Shown here: in pieces, positions 7,506 to 9,210 of the stretch
Layout: each line of letters starts with the position of its first letter
How positions within the stretch are numbered: position 1 is the first letter of the stretch
Source: Rhodospirillales bacterium
GTDB taxonomy: Bacteria; Pseudomonadota; Alphaproteobacteria; Reyranellales; Reyranellaceae
NCBI GenBank assembly: GCA_013205335.1
Contig: JABMNB010000223.1
Location: 1-9,210, forward strand
Direction of reading: 5' to 3'
Length of the DNA: 9,210 nucleotides
The notes under the pieces: generated by a model
Seen by the model: the letters and a program-made list of their open reading frames with translations, nothing else
What the model was told of the DNA's origin: nothing
The model's database searches: none
Program-made: the position numbers and the translations under genes

Positions 7506-8780
7506 TCAATGCTTTTCGAACGCCCCTTGAGCAGCGGCAGCGTCCCCAGTTTCAAAAATTTTATCAAGCGTAGCTTGATCGACCCTTGCCTTCTCCATTG
7601 CAGTGCGCAGCATGGAGCGGAAGTCGGGGTCTTCGATGTCTTCGATCACGATGCCCTTGTAGTTCACTATGACTTCCGGGGCCGCAAAGTTCACAATCGC
7701 CGAGAACAATGCATCTGCGCGTTTCAGTATTTCCGCCTTGATTCGATCTGGATCCTCACCTCCAGTTCGACGTCTCAGAAAGGTGGGTGGGTTCACCCTC
7801 CATCGTTCCGTAAACTCGTTGAGCATCTGGTTTTTAAATCCTTCACGAGCGGTACCTATTGACGCTTTCAGCGCATCCCGGAATTTTGTAACGATCTGCT
7901 CGAACCGCGCGATCTGCCGATCGAAGTCGGCGCGATCCTCCTTAAGGATTAGGCGACCTTTCTTCGGCAGTACATAGGTGAAGATGTCCTCGATCACCTT
8001 ACGCTCCCTTTCAATGGACGCTTCATCGACCAACAACTCTTCCTGGTGCCCGTCGACGTCAATTTTAATCGCCTGGGCGCCAATCCCGTCGAGCGGAGCG
8101 CGGATCTGGCCTGAAATGCGTTTCCTCAATGTCTCGTCGCCTACACCCACAAACTCTTTCGGCAAAGTGACGCGGCGCTTACTCAGCTGATAGTTCGATA
8201 CCTTTAGTTCGACAAATTCCGCCGCCGCCGTAAAGACTCTTAATCTGCGGGTTAAGTCGAACGGTTTGGGCGGATTTTTCTTCAAGTCGGCTGTCATCTG
8301 GGCGACTCGGGTGGGCTCCATGCCAGTGATACCCACTTCCGTTTCGCCCTCAGAAGCGCCGGCGGCTTCGGCCAGCTTTTCGGTGGCACCACCGTCCAGC
8401 ATGATGGCGTTCGGCTTCTCCTCGGTAACTGAGCCCGCCTCTACGTTGCGAGATACTGGCGCAAAAACCATTGTGCGGTCGTCTGCGATAACTACGCCAA
8501 TGCGGACGCCCGGTTGTTCCCGGAGATCGAACATCTCGTTCCTACTGGCTTCCCGAATGATCTCTAGAGCCTCCGGGTCGCCGTAACCCATTCGGTAAAC
8601 CTCGGCATCGGCATCGAGAACAACGGTCAGCGACAAAAAGGGCAGGTCTGCCATACGGGCAGCGAGCGCCTTGGCCACAGGAGTAGTCAGTCCGGGGGCG
8701 ATGACGGCGAGGCGGTTTGTTGCGCTCTTGATCAGAGCGATCAGACTATCGTCGGTAGCGGTCGTAAAGGTGCGACTCAT
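7506..8780 (-). CDS. Conserved protein with degenerate phospholipase-D-like N-terminal region, defence-associated
   Basis: 424 residues, no signal peptide or membrane segment, so probably cytoplasmic. Residues 1-117 resemble a PLD-like fold: DSLIALIKSATNRLAVIAPG (11-30), VVLDADAEVYRMGYGD (53-68), QPGVRIGVVIADDRTMVFAP (89-108) and EAGS (114-117). I see no HxKxxxxD motif, so catalysis by the PLD mechanism is unlikely. The second half, with FVELKV (189-194), KRRVTLPKEFVG (201-212), a basic RKRISGQIR (219-227) and YVLPKKGRLILK (269-280), followed by a helical charged tail, resembles what I recall of conserved uncharacterised proteins with the same order; no named family is claimed. The ATG is preceded by AGGGG at 7 nt and overlaps the stop of the truncated phd (ATGA). 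GC is lower than in the helicase and methylase (about 57% in lines I counted), which fits separate acquisition. DrmC is the PLD protein of DISARM, but this does not look like DrmC. Confidence 0.75.
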   Translation of the reverse strand: MSRTFTTATDDSLIALIKSATNRLAVIAPGLTTPVAKALAARMADLPFLSLTVVLDADAEVYRMGYGDPEALEIIREASRNEMFDLREQPGVRIGVVIADDRTMVFAPVSRNVEAGSVTEEKPNAIMLDGGATEKLAEAAGASEGETEVGITGMEPTRVAQMTADLKKNPPKPFDLTRRLRVFTAAAEFVELKVSNYQLSKRRVTLPKEFVGVGDETLRKRISGQIRAPLDGIGAQAIKIDVDGHQEELLVDEASIERERKVIEDIFTYVLPKKGRLILKEDRADFDRQIARFEQIVTKFRDALKASIGTAREGFKNQMLNEFTERWRVNPPTFLRRRTGGEDPDRIKAEILKRADALFSAIVNFAAPEVIVNYKGIVIEDIEDPDFRSMLRTAMEKARVDQATLDKIFETGDAAAAQGAFEKH

Positions 8781-8866
8781 CTTGCATCCCCTACCGGCGC
8801 GATGCGTGCGGCGTCGATGAGCTCACCGGAGTGGTTCTTGGCGTTGGCCGACGAGAAGGTGCGCAT
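8777..8866 (-). pseudogene. Truncated Phd/YefM antitoxin frame (29 codons) coupled to the 424-aa gene
   Basis: The frame MRTFSSANAKNHSGELIDAA then RIAPVGDAR matches the start of the intact antitoxin at 7247-7053 (shared xTFSSxxAKNHSxEL and RIAPV). It then leaves the family and stops at TGA 8779-8777, overlapping the ATG of the next gene by 4 nt (ATGA). It keeps the AGGAG and spacing of the full copy. It lacks the beta-strand core and dimer region, so it cannot be a working antitoxin. It could still be translated as a short leader peptide that feeds ribosomes to the 424-aa gene. Confidence 0.7.
8788..8792 (-). promoter_or_regulatory. Ribosome binding site of the 424-aa gene
   Basis: AGGGG on the minus strand, 7 nt before ATG 8780. 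It lies exactly where the repeat homology ends (8793), so this site arrived with the payload gene and not with the repeat. Confidence 0.55.
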
Positions 8867-9096
8867 GCTGGTTTCTGCTCCTGGCCGGAGTCTTGGCCAT
8901 GGTGGAAAAATGCGCAATGCTGCCCTGAGAGTCTTAGCCGATTCGGCAGGGAAAAGCGCTATTGGGCGGCGAACTCTGCTCGCTGCTCCCCCCACACCAT
9001 CGCAAACGGCCCCATCAACGCCGCCAGCGTCATCTCCGCCGGCTGACGCCCATCGAGAATCGCCTCGACGATATTCGGCGCCAGAAGCGTCATCCG
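8793..9096. repeat. Direct repeat, upstream copy (recombinase tail + leader + phd start)
   Basis: Partner of 7174-7476, same orientation, start-to-start distance 1619 bp. Here the recombinase frame continues intact upstream past 9096, so this copy looks like the more original left end. The phd portion is cut at 8793, just where the payload's ribosome site begins. Confidence 0.85.
8867..8958 (-). promoter_or_regulatory. Conserved leader upstream of truncated phd (candidate promoter/operator)
   Basis: 92 bp between the recombinase stop and the truncated phd start, shared with 7248-7338. It keeps TGCGCA, the T-run and AGGAGCAGAAAC. A GCCGA-T-TCGGC palindrome (about 8938-8948) lies just after the recombinase stop. 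The weak TTGCGC/AAGACT pair with a 17-bp spacer is present as in the other copy. Confidence 0.3.
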
Positions 9097-9210
9097 TAGC
9101 AACCGGCTCACATAGGACGAGTTGATCTTCTCCGCCGCCGCCATCTCCTCGATGGTTCCGTATACCCCGGTTTCCAGGAGCTTGCGCCAGCGGAAACCAC
9201 GCGCGAGGGC
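8959..9210 (-). CDS. C-terminal part of a site-specific recombinase-like protein (5' part outside)
   Basis: The frame is open from the window edge to TAG 8961-8959, giving 83 codons. It reads ALARGFRWRKLLETGVYGTI, then IEEMAAAEKINSSYVSRLLR, then LLAPNIVEAILDGRQPAEMT and ends AEFAAQ. The middle looks like a helix-turn-helix (EEMAAAEKINSSYVSRLLR). From memory, this tail with IVEAILDGRQP is common at the C-terminus of serine-type recombinase-family proteins in alphaproteobacteria. The catalytic resolvase domain is not in the window, so recombinase identity is by tail only. An internal ATG (9144) is unlikely to be the start because the family pattern continues upstream of it. Its presence beside defence genes fits a mobile island. 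Confidence 0.6.
   Translation of the reverse strand, partial: ALARGFRWRKLLETGVYGTIEEMAAAEKINSSYVSRLLRMTLLAPNIVEAILDGRQPAEMTLAALMGPFAMVWGEQRAEFAAQ

Noticed and set aside
7196..7567. Minus-strand 123-codon frame across the junction
   Set aside because: It is out of frame with the recombinase remnant, the phd gene and the 424-aa gene, all of which have homology support in other frames.
7506..8780. HKD catalytic motif in the 424-aa protein
   Set aside because: The only His-containing candidate (GHQEELLVD, about 244-252) does not fit HxKxxxxD, so an active PLD nuclease is not supported.
1..9210. tRNA, rRNA, CRISPR array or insertion-sequence ends
   Set aside because: No cloverleaf-like sequence, no short regularly spaced repeats and no transposase with terminal inverted repeats were seen by eye on either strand.

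Overview
The window is GC-rich (about 60% by eye). All supported genes lie on the minus strand, so the text below reads from the high-coordinate end to the low. The codon use and the type of recombinase tail at the right edge suggest an alphaproteobacterium, but no taxonomic marker gene is present, so that is an impression.

Layout in transcription order: (1) the 3' end of a site-specific recombinase-like gene (9210-8959, 5' part outside); (2) a 29-codon truncated Phd/YefM antitoxin reading frame (8866-8777) that runs into (3) a 424-aa protein with a phospholipase-D-like N-terminal region lacking a visible HKD motif (8780-7506); (4) a hairpin and an orphan 3' remnant of a second recombinase copy (about 7476-7339); (5) an intact 64-aa Phd/YefM-type antitoxin with no toxin (7247-7053); (6) a SNF2-type helicase matching DISARM DrmD (7053-3823); (7) a giant Eco57I/PglX-like adenine-N6 DNA methyltransferase matching DISARM class 1 DrmMI (3823 to beyond position 1, at least 1274 codons). 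Antitoxin, helicase and methylase are joined by 1-nt stop/start overlaps (TGATG and TAATG), so they look like one translationally coupled operon.

The most unusual feature is architectural. A block of about 300 bp (recombinase tail, intergenic leader and start of phd) occurs twice as a direct repeat, 1.62 kb apart, on either side of the 424-aa gene. In the downstream copy the phd frame is complete and coupled to drmD. In the upstream copy phd is cut after about 26 codons and its stop overlaps the start of the 424-aa gene. This looks like modular assembly of a defence island in which one recombinase/phd leader has been reused in front of two payloads.

By family knowledge, DrmD and DrmMI act with DrmA, DrmB and DrmC in DISARM anti-phage defence: the methylase marks host DNA and the other components block unmarked incoming DNA. 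drmABC are not in this window and would have to lie beyond position 1 or elsewhere. Whether this is a full DISARM locus or a smaller system of PLD-like protein, Phd, helicase and methylase cannot be settled here.
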